DNA of 64,000 nt from Poecilobothrus nobilitatus (taxonomy: Eukaryota > Arthropoda > Insecta > Diptera > Dolichopodidae), in NCBI GenBank assembly GCA_947095535.1, contig OX352774.1, positions 32,690,496 through 32,754,495 of the forward strand. Reading direction: 5' to 3'. This document shows, in pieces, positions 32,205-45,800 of the stretch (positions are counted from its first letter, which is position 1; each line of letters opens with the position of its first letter). Made by a program: the position numbers and the translations under genes. The notes below the pieces were generated by a model. That model saw only the letters and a program-made list of their open reading frames with translations. It searched no databases and was not told where the DNA came from.

Positions 32205-35139
32205 AGATTTAAATCCTATGTAATTTTTTTCTTAACAAATTTGTTTATGATCGCGATATTGAATATATAATATAAATAATATATTTAAAAAAAAACAATT
32301 AATATAACTATATAAAATAATAATAAGTATAATAAATAGTATAATGATGTATAATATTTAACATAGAATGAATGAATTAGGTTTCTTGTACGCCCATATG
32401 TGATATGTAATATTAACATAAAAAATAAATAAAAAAAAATCGTATTAAAAAAAGACTCATCATAGAGACGACGAAATTTTCAATAATGCTGATAGTACCT
32501 GCTCCTGTTAAAAATGTTTTTTTTTTTGTATTGAAAACTAAATATGAATTTTTTTTTGTTTGTTTTGAAGAGAGTAAACCAAAGAAAAGTATAGGTTTTT
32601 TTTTTTAAAAAATAATAAGATTTATTTATTTACTTATTTATTAAGAGGTACTTGCCACATAAATGTACCCCAAGTAGCTAGAGCCCTTTTTTCTATGAGG
32701 AATGTTAGCTTGGAAGTAACAAGATGACAAATAAATTGTGTTAAATATTTTATTTTAAATTTAGAAAGTTATTATTAATAAATATTATAAATATTTAAAA
32801 GCTATGACTCTTTTCCTTCGTATGTAGACCATATTAGTAAAAGAGATTCTAAGAAGAAAAGAAAGATATCATTTATCATGTCCTTTGTAAAATATAGCAC
32901 ACAAAAAAATTTTTAAACCACCATGAAAAAATAAAGTTATATACATAATACATTGTTGTATAATACATGATTGATGGACATCCATAATAATTCAATCGAA
33001 AAATCAAAATATATATGAAAACAAAATTATAGTACTGGAAGACAATTACATACAATAATTAAGATCTTTAAAAAATCGTTCTGAGTCTAGAAAATTATTT
33101 CTTCAAGAACATATATTTAACAATTTTTAATACATATAATTTCATTTTAAAAATAATGTTTATAAAGTATTAATTAGGTATATTAATATATATAATAATT
33201 AAAATTATTTTTTTTTTTTTAATTACTTTCCACTTTACACTCCAAAATTTTTCCTTTCCTTTTTCTTTAATTTAAATTTTTTTTGTAATTTCTATGAAAT
33301 TATAAAATTTGATTAATTTATCATATTAATAATTAATATTAATGTATTGTTTTTTTTTTTTTGAATTAATAATTATTCATATTTATATGTATTTTATTTT
33401 AACTTAAATTTTAAAAATTTAATTTTTTTTTTTTTTTAAATTTAAATTGCAAAATAATTTTTAATATTTTTTTTCTTCTTTTGATTTTTTAAATTTAAAA
33501 TAATTAAATGTTTTTTTTTTTTTGTTTTTTCTTTGTTTCTGTATATTTAATTTAAAATACAAATCTATATATATATACATATATGTATATTTATGTATGT
33601 ATGGCATGAAAGTAATTAATTATTTAATTATACAATATACATAAAATGGAATGTACATATTATATATGTATATTTAAGTACATTTTATAATATATATAAT
33701 AAAATATTACAAATTATTAATAATATAATAACTAAAATATATTATATATTAATATAGAAAATATAAATATTTAAAATATTTATTATTAATTAATTTAATT
33801 GTAATATTAATAATGATGATAAATTATTAAATTAATAAATTAATTTTGTTTTTTTTTTTTTTTGTAATTTTTTTTTTTTTTTATTATATTTAATATTATT
33901 TTAATAAAAAATATCAAAACTTTCAGCCATTTTTTTTTTTTTTTATTATTATTATTATTATTTATTTATTATTTATTTTTATTTTTAATTAATAATTAAT
34001 AATTATAATATAATTTATTCTTAAATTATTAAATAATTCGATATATTTTTTATTTTAATTTTTTTTTTTTTTTTTGTTTTGCAATTATTATACATTCCAC
34101 TTGGTTTTTTTTTTTTTTTTTCATTTTTATTAATTTTAAGTATATATATATATATATATAATAAAAATTTTTTTTTTTTTTTTTAATAATAAATTTTTAT
34201 TATATATGTTTTTTTTTTTAAATATTTTATTTAAATATGAACACAATATGGCAAATGTAAACTGCCAGTACTATAATCTTTAAAATTTAAAAAGATTTAG
34301 TTTTTTTTTGTTTTTAATTTATTAACAAAAAGAAAGACAAAAAAAAAAGTGAAAAAAAATTTAAAATAAAATTAGAGATGAAATAGGGTTATTCACATTA
34401 TTTGAAAATCATTATTTTATATTCATCTTGGGTACACGTACATATATATATATATGTAATTAATAATTATATTAATATTATTATTAATTGAATATGATTT
34501 AATTTATAAGTAAATTTTATTTATTAAGAATTCAATTATATAAATTAAATCAAAAAATTAATATAAATTAATAAAAGAAAAAATAAATAGATGAAAAATT
34601 TTTATTTAAATTTGTGAATATCCCTAAAAATTTAAAATATTTAATTAATTTAATTTCGTTTTTTTTTTTTTCTTGAATTTTTCAATTTTTAGAAAATTTC
34701 AAATAAATTTTAATTAATTTTTATTTTTATATATATTTATATATATATATATATATTTACGTAATTCATAATTTTTTTGTTTTTTGTTTTTGAAATATTT
34801 CTCTCTGTTTCGACGAATATGGAGGGTTTTTTTTTTTTTTTTTTATAATTTCACACCTCATTCTTATAAAAAGAATTTTTAAACTTTTGTTTTTTTTTTT
34901 GTTCTAAATCATTTTGATTTTTTTTTTTTTTTTTTTTTTAATTTTAAATTAATATCGATTTATTTACAATTTTTATTTAAATTTCCATATTATTATTAAT
35001 TAAATTTATTAATAATATATTTTAAATATATATAATTTACATTACTTACAAAACTAAAAATTAAATTTAAAAAAAAAAAACAATTAATATAAAATTAAAA
35101 AAAAAAATGTAATATTTTGCTATAATTTTGGTTGGTTTC

Positions 35140-35172
<33 letters not shown>

Positions 35173-36967
35173 CATATATGTATGTATATATTTTTTTTTA
35201 AATTATTAATTTAATAATATTAATAATCATTTTTTATTTTCTTTTTAATATATATGTATATATATATATATATATTGTAAAAGTTTTATTAATTTTTGTT
35301 TTTTTTTTTTTTTATTATTTATGTATGTTTATTTTTTTTTTTTTTTTTGTTTGAAGAACACATCCTTTGCAATTATTTTCTTTAATATTTTTTTTGTATT
35401 CTTGAAATACATATGTACATGTATATATATATAAATTATTTTATTTATAATAATATTATATATATTTTTTTATAAATTATTTATATTATAAATATTATAT
35501 TTATTTAATATAAGATATTTATTTATATATATATATATGTATGTATATTTAATTGAGTAAAATTGAGTTTTTTTTTTTATTTTTTTTTTTTCTTTTAATA
35601 TCTAATATAAACTTAATTTTAAAAAATTATTTTAGTTTAAGCATTGTTGTTGTTTTTTTCCGTTTTTTTTGTTTTTAAGTTTTGTCTTTTTTTTTTTTTT
35701 TTTTTTAATATTAATTAATAAAAATAAATAATTTTTTTTTCTTTTTTAAATAATACAATTTGCAACGAAAAATGGAATTAAAAAAAAAAAAAAAGAAAAT
35801 TTTATTAAAGTGTTATAAAATAAATCAAAAAATAAAAAAAAAATGTGATGTGATTACTAAATAATGGGAATTTATATTTTCTTTGTTCTAATTTATTATT
35901 TTTATAATTGTTACATTTATTTTTTTAAACTATTTTTCTGGAAGCTAATTTTTTAGTTTCTGAGTTAATTTTTTTTTTTCTTTTTTAAATTAAAAATTTT
36001 TTTAATATTGCAAATGAAGTTTTTTTTGTATTTTTTTTTTCCTATTTCTTTTTATAATCCTTTTCCTTTCATTTCTAATTTTATTATTTTAATATTTTAA
36101 TATTTTGAAGAGTTAACTATTTGTTTATTTTTAATTAATTTTCTTACGTTAATTATATATATATATTTTTTTTATTATAATTTCAAATATTTAATATAAT
36201 ATATATATTTTTTTTTATAGATTTGATTAAAAAAAAAAAAAAAAGAAAGATAAACAAAATCCATCTTGTATGCCATTTTTATTGCGAGGTTTAACTTATA
36301 TTTTGTTTGTTTGTTTCTTTTTTAAAAAAAAAAAATATTTTGTTTATTTATTTCATTTTTTAATTATATATATGTATGTACTTAAAAATAAAATATTCCA
36401 AAAAAAAAAAAAAATAATGTGTGTAAAAATGTAAAAATTTTAAATGGTAATTTTTTTTTGATTAAACTAAAAGTTTAATTTTTAAAATTAGAATAGAGAT
36501 TTGATTGAGTTGACAGAGAGTACAAAAAAATGTATATAACGGTATATAAACTGTTCAATTAACCGTTTCAGATTCACAATAAATGTCAGTTATATTAGAT
36601 TTTATTATAAGTTTTAAAAAATTTTAAATTATTTATTTACGAATGTCAAAACTATTCAAATTTTCAATTTATTATGAATTTTAATAATATGGCTATCGAT
36701 TAATGTCAAAATTTTAATCAGAGATTCCGAAAATGTCTGTTAAATTAACAGAAAAGAGACTTGATCAAATTTACAATTAAAAAAATTATATATATTTATA
36801 TTAAACGAATTTATGTTTAAATAAAAAACTTCTTTAATTTTTTTCAATAATAATTTTATTACAAGCACTTCTTATTTTAAGCAGAACTAAAATAAGTCTG
36901 CGTGGCTTTCTAAAATATTCCCTTTTATATATAGAAAATTAACGGTATTTAAATTATATTTTCATAA

Positions 36968-36991
36968 ACCATTACCTTATATGGTAATGGT
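36968..36991. repeat. 9-bp inverted repeat
   Basis: ACCATTACC and GGTAATGGT flank TTATAT. A second hairpin, CGTATGACT...AGTCATACG, lies at 37373-37403. Both may be terminal remnants of DNA transposons. Confidence 0.7.
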
Positions 36992-38712
36992 ACAAAATAA
37001 TAATGTAGGAACAAATGGGAATATCATATAACTAAATAGGGATAGGACATGAGTTAAAAGTATGTAGCAATAGGACATAAGTTAACTTTATATATATTCA
37101 AAACTATTAATTAAAATATGTAATACAGGTTTAATTAAATTACAATTAATTTTATATTTGTGACTTATAAAAACTTTTGATGAAGACCTAGAACATATAT
37201 ATCTATAAGATGTCTACTATTTATTGTATATGAATGTAGGTACTGAATAGTGAATCAAGTACATTATGGTATTATCAGTTTATAAGTATGTATTATCCAT
37301 TTTATACTTTCGATTATAGATTTTGGCTTTTTTCAGCTTTTCGTTTTAAGTAAATATGTTTTGAAGGGAAAGCGTATGACTACCCTTACATTTAAGTCAT
37401 ACGACCCATTCCACTTAACATTTAGTTTATTATTTTATGAAGTAGAATTTTAATAATTAATCAAAAGTTTATTTTGTTTTTCTTAAATTCTATAAATATA
37501 CTTATTAAAATCTTATAGAAATAATCCAGAAAGTTTAAAAGTAATATTGGTCACATTTCTTTATTTATATTTTAAATCTCTATTTTATTAATTATTTTTA
37601 CATTTAATACTACACATTATCGCAACCGTGTCAGTTTTTATTTTTCTTTATAATGAAAAAATATTAATTAATTTTTTTTTGTTTTATTAAAATAATTTAT
37701 TTTTTGTATTGAATGCGCATTAATAAATTAATTAATAAATGTCATCTATTTAATAAAATTCTGTAATTAAATTGGTGTGTAGTTTTATGATTCCATATTT
37801 TATTTTTTTGTTTTTTTATTTTTAAATATGTGGTATTTTTTATTTTTTTATTTTTTTTGTTGGTTTTATAATTTATAACAGGTTGAATTTATTGATTAAT
37901 TATAATAATATATAATATTATATGTGTATGTATATATATTTTAAATATTATCTTTTTAATTAATATTTATTTTTTTCTCTTTTTTTAATTTTGTTGTAAA
38001 TAAATGTACCAAAAAATAAATTTTTTTTTCTTGACTATATTAATTTTAATTTTAAATTTAATTTTTTTTTTTTTTTTGGGTTGTCTAGACATAATTTTTT
38101 AACTTTAATTTTTTTTTATGTTATATTAATTTTAATTTTTTTTTTTGCAATATTATTTTGTGTCTTGTGTCAATATATTTATTTTGTTTTTTTTTTTTTT
38201 TCTATTTAATTTTTCATTTTATTTTAATCAGGTTATTTTTCTTCATACTATTGTTTATTTGTTTTAAGTAGTTTGCTTGTATTTTGTTTTTTTTTTTGGT
38301 TTTGAATTTTTTGGATTCCATTTTAAAAATTAAATAAATTAATTAATAAAAAAAAAAAAAAGTAGTAAGTATGTATGTAACTATTAATAATAAGAGAATT
38401 TAGAAAATTAATTATTCTTAAAAACAAAAGTGGAAAAAAATTGGAAAAAAGCCTGTAATGCACTTGAATTATTTTCTTAATTTAAATTTTAGGCGAACTT
38501 TGATCACAAAAATCTAATTCTGAAACAAAATATTTTTCATTTTTAAAAATTCATTTTTACTTTTTTTTTTATTTAATTTTTAAATCAGTCAATCAATCAA
38601 TTAATATTTAGAAGAAGATTTGTCGCTAATCATTATGTGACCAATCAATTTTAATATATGTACATATATAAAATTTACTTCTGAAAATGTATTGATGTTA
38701 AAAGGCTATTGG

Positions 38713-39862
38713 CCCCTGTCATCATTCTTTTTTACATTTATATTTTTAAGAATGTATCACTCACTTTTGGTGTCACCCACCATTAAAAAATGAACTGTCA
38801 AAAATTGTTGTCAATTGTGTATTTTAAATGGAAGAAATGTCGGTGTCATCAATCAAAAAAAAAAATGAATGATACAATTTGGCTTATCATTCACTTTTTT
38901 TTTATTTGGTGAAAGGTACAATTGGTTTAAGTTGGTTTTGAAAAAAATATCAAAGAATTTTTAAATATTTTAGATAAAAATGATAAAAATAAGTTTAATA
39001 TGGTTATGATGCTGAAAAGTTTGGTGAAAAAATCGTTCAAATGAAAAAAGTCCATTCCGCATTCGAAAAAATCAGTGTACTGAAGTCCATTCGGCTGCAA
39101 ACGTTTTTTGCAGATTTCAAAGTTATATGTTTCATAAAATATTTTTTATATCTAGTATTTTTTGATAGATATTTTGTTTTATGTTTGTCAGTATAAAAAA
39201 GGAAAATACGTCAATCAGTACGTACACGTTTGTCAGTATAAAAATTCAAAAGTAAAATACGTTAAAATTTATAAAAATAATAATGAATTTTGTGGAGACT
39301 TTAGAATAATTAGAAAATGAAGTTCCATTTAAAAGGCTTTGCGTTTGGAAAGAACATCACTCAAAATATTATTTTTACGCTGAACAATGCACCGATTTTT
39401 AAAAAAAATATTTTTAAATTTTAACTTTAAAAAGAAAAAACTTATCAAAACAAAAATTATCTTTACTTTTTTTCTTTTAAAAAATAAAAATTATTTTGCA
39501 CTAAATAACACTTCCTTCTGCTTGCTTTCGAATAATTAATTGTATCGAAAGGAATTTCATTCATTTTCCATTTCGACGGACTGCAGCATAATCATATAAA
39601 TATAAAAATTCTGAAAATATTAGTTTTTGTAAAATTTTTTTTTTTTCCATAATCACATTTGTTAATTAATTTTAAAACTAACATTTTTAAACAACTTAAA
39701 AACAAAAACACTACTTGACAACTGAAATGACAGGTTCATTAATTCATTTTTTTTTTTTTAAATGAAAGGTTCGTTCATTTAATGATATTTCATGACACCG
39801 AATAGTCTTTTTCATTCATTTTTCCTTTCATTAACTTTTTCTAGTGATAATAATGACAGGAG
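38713..39862. mobile_element. TIR element relic, ~1.15 kb
   Basis: The left end CCCCTGTCATCATTCTT matches the reverse complement of the right end, CTCCTGTCATTATTATC. A subterminal CGGTGTCAT occurs on both sides (near 38840 and, inverted, near 39793), and AATGACAGG recurs internally near 39726. Inside are a direct repeat of TTTGTCAGTATAAAAA (39185 and 39230) and a short broken frame starting ATGAATTTTGTGGAGAC (39282) that has an early stop. No domain can be recognised in it. Likely an old, defective DNA transposon. Confidence 0.55.
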
Positions 39863-42800
39863 TCTACATTTTTAATGAATTTCTAAGTAAAAATTAATTC
39901 TTTTGAATTTATAAATACTTTTACTTCACACATGGTCATGATGAAATGTAACTTTGAAACCTTTTAAAATAATTAATAATTATTTAAGAAAATTTTCAAA
40001 AAAAAAATTTTTTTGTTTTTTTTTTTTAATTAAATTTAAATGTCACAACCATCTTCTTTCCTTTTTTTTTTTTTAAGTTTTATTTTTTTTTATAATACTG
40101 AAGTTTTTTTTTTTTTAAATAAATAAATATACAATGCATAAAAAAACGAAATTCGTTTTATAATTAACCGTTAATGATCCGTTAATATTCTGTTAATGAT
40201 TAACTGTAAGTGATCGATTTATTTTCAACAGCATATAAATATTATATTAAAGAATTTTATTTCCAAAGGCCTTGGTTTTTTTTTTTTTTTTTTTTTTTAA
40301 CTCAAGTGCATTTTTAAAGGCTCTTTCTGATTTTGTTCTAAAATAAAAAAAAAAAAAACAAAAAAAAAAAAGATTGATTCAATGAAAATTATTTCTTTTT
40401 AAGTTTTTTTTTTTTTCTTTTTAATTATAAACCGTTATATAAGTCACAGCCTACATCTATTCCCGGAAAACGAAAAGAAATGTTTTTTTTTTTTTTTATT
40501 TTATTTAATTTTATTGCATTTTTATTATGTATGTAAGATTGTTTTGTAACTTAACTATGGAGTTTTTTATGTTTTTCTATATAATTTCTATTTAAAGTTT
40601 TGTATCTTTTATTGTTTAAGTTTTCAGAAAAAAAAAAAACCACCAAATCAATTATTTAAAAAAAAATAAATAACAGACAAAAAATATAAATTAATATATA
40701 TTAAAAAAATTTTTAAATTAAATTTAAATATAAATGTTTAGAGAGAATTAAACTTTCTTGTCATTTAATGCAAAATATTTATTATTGTTCTCTAATGAAT
40801 GAAAGTAATAAAAAAACAAAAAAAAAACAAATTTCAAATGAACATTTATTATAGAACAAATCTATTTCGCAATATTAATTGATGTAATCAATTAAAGACG
40901 TTAAATAATGATTAAAATAAAGTTTGCAATATGATTGGATTTTAACCAAAAAAAAAAAAAAAAATTGTTTACATAAAAGTAGTAAAATATTTTGAATCTG
41001 TTCACACCACTAACTTTTTCTCTAGGTGCTAAGAATCTTAAATCATTCGAAAAATTTTTTATTGTCATAAACTGACCATTTCTCAAATTTTCGCTGGCGT
41101 CGTTAATTTTTTTATTGCTAATGTCTGCGATATTTGTTGCTATGGTCTGCATTAAAATTTTAAGACGAAAATGTCAAATTTCTTCTTAATTCTTTCAAAC
41201 GAAAAGGATTATTAATAAGCAAAACTCTCACAAGACTGCTCATTTTTTCAAAATTTTAAATATTTTAATAAATTTTAATATATCAAATATAAAATTATCG
41301 TCATTTTAATAAAACTTTTTAAAATAAAAAGCTTTAAAATAAATTCCTAATTTTTGATGACAGAAAAGTAACTGAGCTGATCAAACTCAATGACAATTTT
41401 ATCAATAATTTTTGTTTCAGCAACATTTTGCGCAATGTAATATTGTCATCATATTATGACAATAAAGAATTTTTCCCTTATTTTCGATTTTCTACTCGAA
41501 TATATACTTAAAATTTCAAAAAATTTATCACTTTTTATTCAAATGTGTTTTAAAAATAAATAGAAAAAAATTATTTCCCCTTTCCTCTCCAAAAGGACCC
41601 CCCCCCTCCATCCCATATATGCTTTTCATTTTCTTATTACGAAAATTTTATATTAATTATACATATGTATGTACATATTTCATAAATTTTATCCTCAATA
41701 AAAAAAAAATCAAAAATTAATGTAAAACTCGTAAAAATTATACAAAAGAAACCTAAAAAAAAAAAAAAAAATTATAATCTGAAATAAAAAGATTAAAAAA
41801 TAATAAATCAAAATAAATATATTAAAAGAAAAGATAATGGTTTTTTGTTTTTTTTTTTAATTTCAAATATCATTCATTTTTATTTAAATTATTTTTTATC
41901 CATTTTTATTTTGTTGGTTTTTTTTGTAAATTTTTTGTTTTTAGTTTTTCATTTTTTTTGTTTTGTTTTTTTTTTTTTCGTTTTTTTATAAATTCAATTA
42001 TGTTATATTTAAATTTTGCAAACATTTGAATTTTTTTATCTGAAGACAATTTTTCTTTTCTCATTTTTTTGATATTTTTTTTTTTTTTTTAATATTATTT
42101 ATTTCTTGTTAAATAATACATCAAACAAGAAAAAATTTTATTACATGAAAATAAGGAGAAAAAAAAAAAAAAAATAAATAAATTATAATAAAAACAAAAT
42201 GTTGATTGCCGAAAAAATAAACATAAATATTTTTTTTTTTTTGTTTTTTTTTTTTTGATGTACTTTATTTTGATTTTTAATAGTTAATATTTTATATATA
42301 CTTTTATTTTTTTATTTTCTTTTTTAAATATAATAAAATATGTTTTTATTTCCTTTTTTTTTTTTTTTTTGTTTAAATTTAATTTAAATTGTATACTATA
42401 TTTCATTAAAAATAATTCTATTTTAAATAGGCTTTTCTCCATTTTTTTTTATTTTTTGTATTTATTTTTTAATATATATATATATTTTTTTTTTTTTTTA
42501 ATTTAACTAAATTATATTTATAAATGTGTATTTCTTTTAAAAAAAACAAAAAAAAAAAATTAAATAAAAAAAGAAAATTTAATTGTTTTACTATTCAATA
42601 TTATAAAATCAAAATACACAAAACAGAAAAAAAAAAATAAAAAAATAAAATTAATATTTAAAAAATAAAAATTAATAATTTAATTATTTTTTATAAAAAT
42701 GTGATTAATATTATATTTAATAGTAATAGTAATTTAACTATATTAAAATCTAATAGTTTGGGCAGAAATTGGTAGTTAAAATAGTAAATTAATTAATTCA

Positions 42801-45800
42801 TTAATAGAAATATATATATAATAAAAAAAAAAAAAAAAAAAAACAAACAAAAAAGTAATTCAATTTAAATTATATTATTTTTATATTTTATATATTAATA
42901 TTTTATAAATATGTGTATATGTATATGTATAAATTATTATGATAGTTATTAATATAAAAAAAAAAAATTATTTGGATAGTTTTTTTTTTTTTTTTCCTAT
43001 TACTATTAGAACAAAATAGCTATTTATATTAAATTTTTAGTTTACAATTTACATTTTTATACTAAAATTAATTTATAAATATATTAATTAATATATTATA
43101 AATATGTATTATTTTATTTTATTATAATAAACATTATATAACATTATATTTTAACTATTTTATTATAAGAAAAATTAATGTTAAAGAAGAAAATGAAAAA
43201 AAAAAAAAGAAAATTAATTAATATTAATTTTTAAATATTAAAATAAAATGTTATTGATTAAATTAATAGTATAGATTAATATAGAAAAGTTTTCTTTCTT
43301 ATTTCAATTCATTTAAATTTTTTTAATAATATAAAATAATTAATTCAATTTTATTTTTAAATTTATTGTTACCCTTTTATTATGAATATTATTCTCTCGT
43401 TCCCCGGTTTAAAACTCTTTTCCATTCGGAATTCATATTACAAATTTTTTTTTTTCATCGTGAATTTGTAATAGTAAAAAAGAGTGTACATAAAAAATTT
43501 TATTTAAATTTAATTTAAAATTAAAAATATATACTTTTTTTTTTATTTATTTATTTATTTATTTTACTATTTAATTTGCAATTAAATAAACTAAATTACA
43601 AGAAAAAAAAAAATTTTTTTAACCCTGTTTCTTATTTTTTTCCAATATTATTATTATTTATTTAAAATTATACTATTATACCGTACAAAAAAGAATTTTA
43701 TATTAAATATTTTAATGTAAAATTAATGTTCATTATAAATCTAATTAAAAAAAAAAAAAATTATATATTAATATAAATAATGTAATGTTTATTTATATTT
43801 TATATTAAACTAATTCTTAATAAAGACAAAAAAAAGAAAGTTTTTAATTTAATTGTATTTTTTTTTTTTTTTTATTTAAAAAATTGTAATTTAAATTTTT
43901 AGTCCAGATTTTTTTTTTTTTATTGTATATTAATATTGTATATATTATTAATAATTAATTTTAAATTAACTAAATTTTTTAATTTTATTTTATAAATAAT
44001 ATATTATTTTTTGTATTTATATTATATGTATATATAAGTGTAATTATATATATAAAAAAAAAAAAAAAATTAATATGTATAATAATTGTATATATTAAAA
44101 TTAAAAATGTTTATATTTTATTACTAAAAAAAATTATTTTCAAATTAAAATTAATAGGACAAAAAAGTAACAACAATAAGCGTTTTAATCTTTTATTTAT
44201 TTTATTTAATTTAATTTAAATTTTTTTTTTTGTATTTAAAATTAAAAATAATATAATTTTATTTTCAGTTTTTCTTTAATTGTTTTTTTTTTTTTTGTTA
44301 TAATTTTAATAGTTTCAAAAAAAAAAAAAAAAAAAAATGTCGATTTCAAGTTTCAAAAATTATTTTTTTTTTTTTGGTTTTTTTGTTTTTTTTTGATAAT
44401 TTATATATATGTATATTATTTTTTTTTTTAATTATTATTATTGTAATTAAATAATTTATTTATTAATATTTATAATTATATATATATATATATATGTTAG
44501 ATATTAGATTATTTAATGTTAAATTATTTAATTATTTTTATTAATAATCGAGCGTATAATATTTATATGAAATATTAATATATTTATTTTATATTATTTA
44601 ATTATAATAGAACGTAGTATGTATAATTGTATATATATTTATGTATGTATGAAATATTTTTATTAGAAAAAAAAAAATAAAATAAAAAATTCATATTAAT
44701 AATATTTGAATGATATAATGAATTAAATTATTAATTTTTTTTTTATATTAATTATATTTAGAATATTTATATAACGTTATATAAATTATTTTTGTTTTTT
44801 TTTTTTCTTTTCTATTAATTTTTTGTATGTTGTAATCTAAACTTTATTTTAATACTCTTATTAAATTTTTTATTCAAGAAATTCTTTTTTTTTTTATTTT
44901 TTTTTAACTATAATATATATATATATATATAAATATATTTTAATATTTAATTAAATTTTAATAAAATAATAAAGGAAATTGAATATAGTAAAAAGAAAAG
45001 AAAGATATTGACCACAAAAATCGATAATTAAAAAATTATTGGGTAAAAAATGAAATTTTGTTCGAATTAATTTTGAATGTATATTTAGCAAAAAAATATA
45101 CATTAAATTAATCATATATATAAAAAGGTGTGTATTCCTACATACGAAATAAATATATATGTAATAGTATCTTTAAAAAAAAAATTATATTTTAATATTA
45201 ATAAAAATAAATATTAAAGATAAAATATTTATTAAAAGGTAATTAAAGGTAAAATAAGGCAAAAAAAAAAAATAATTATATTAATTGGAAAGAAAAGATC
45301 ACAAATGAAATAAAGTAATATTGAAAATATACGTATGTATATATTAATTTTTAATATATTATTTATATTTATTTGAAAAAAAAAAAAAAAAAAATCTAGT
45401 ACCTTATATATTATTAGAAGTAAATTTTTTTTTCTTCTTTTTTTAATTAAAATACATATATACATAGAAAATATTTTTAGTTTTTAGAAGAAAAAAATTA
45501 AATTGTTAATTTAAATATGTATATATATTGTTTTTTTCTTTTCTTTTATTATTTATTTCATTTAAAATTTCTAGTACGTATATTTATATATATATATATA
45601 ATATAATTTTTCTTCATATTTATTTCAATATATAATATATATTCTGTTAGGTAATTAAATTTTGTTTTGTATTTTCTTTAGAAAGAAAAAAAAAAAATAA
45701 AATAATTATTAATAATCATTTTATTCAACTAATTTAATATTTCTCTTCTATTTTTATTTTTTTTTTTTCATCTTTATATAGATTTTGTTAATTTTATTTA

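Larger units (their letters stand above)
26754..38712. other. Gene desert: homopolymers, (TA)n and short repeats
   Basis: Roughly 12 kb with no protein-like frame. The plus strand carries many T runs (25 T at 28601-28625) and (TA)n tracts, for example around 30242-30269, 34141, 35139-35175 and 35520. Open frames such as 26892-27170 and 28233-28442 are Phe/Lys-rich translations of these runs. Less AT-biased islands are near 29035-29080 and 37360-37410; neither shows coding sequence. Confidence 0.5.
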
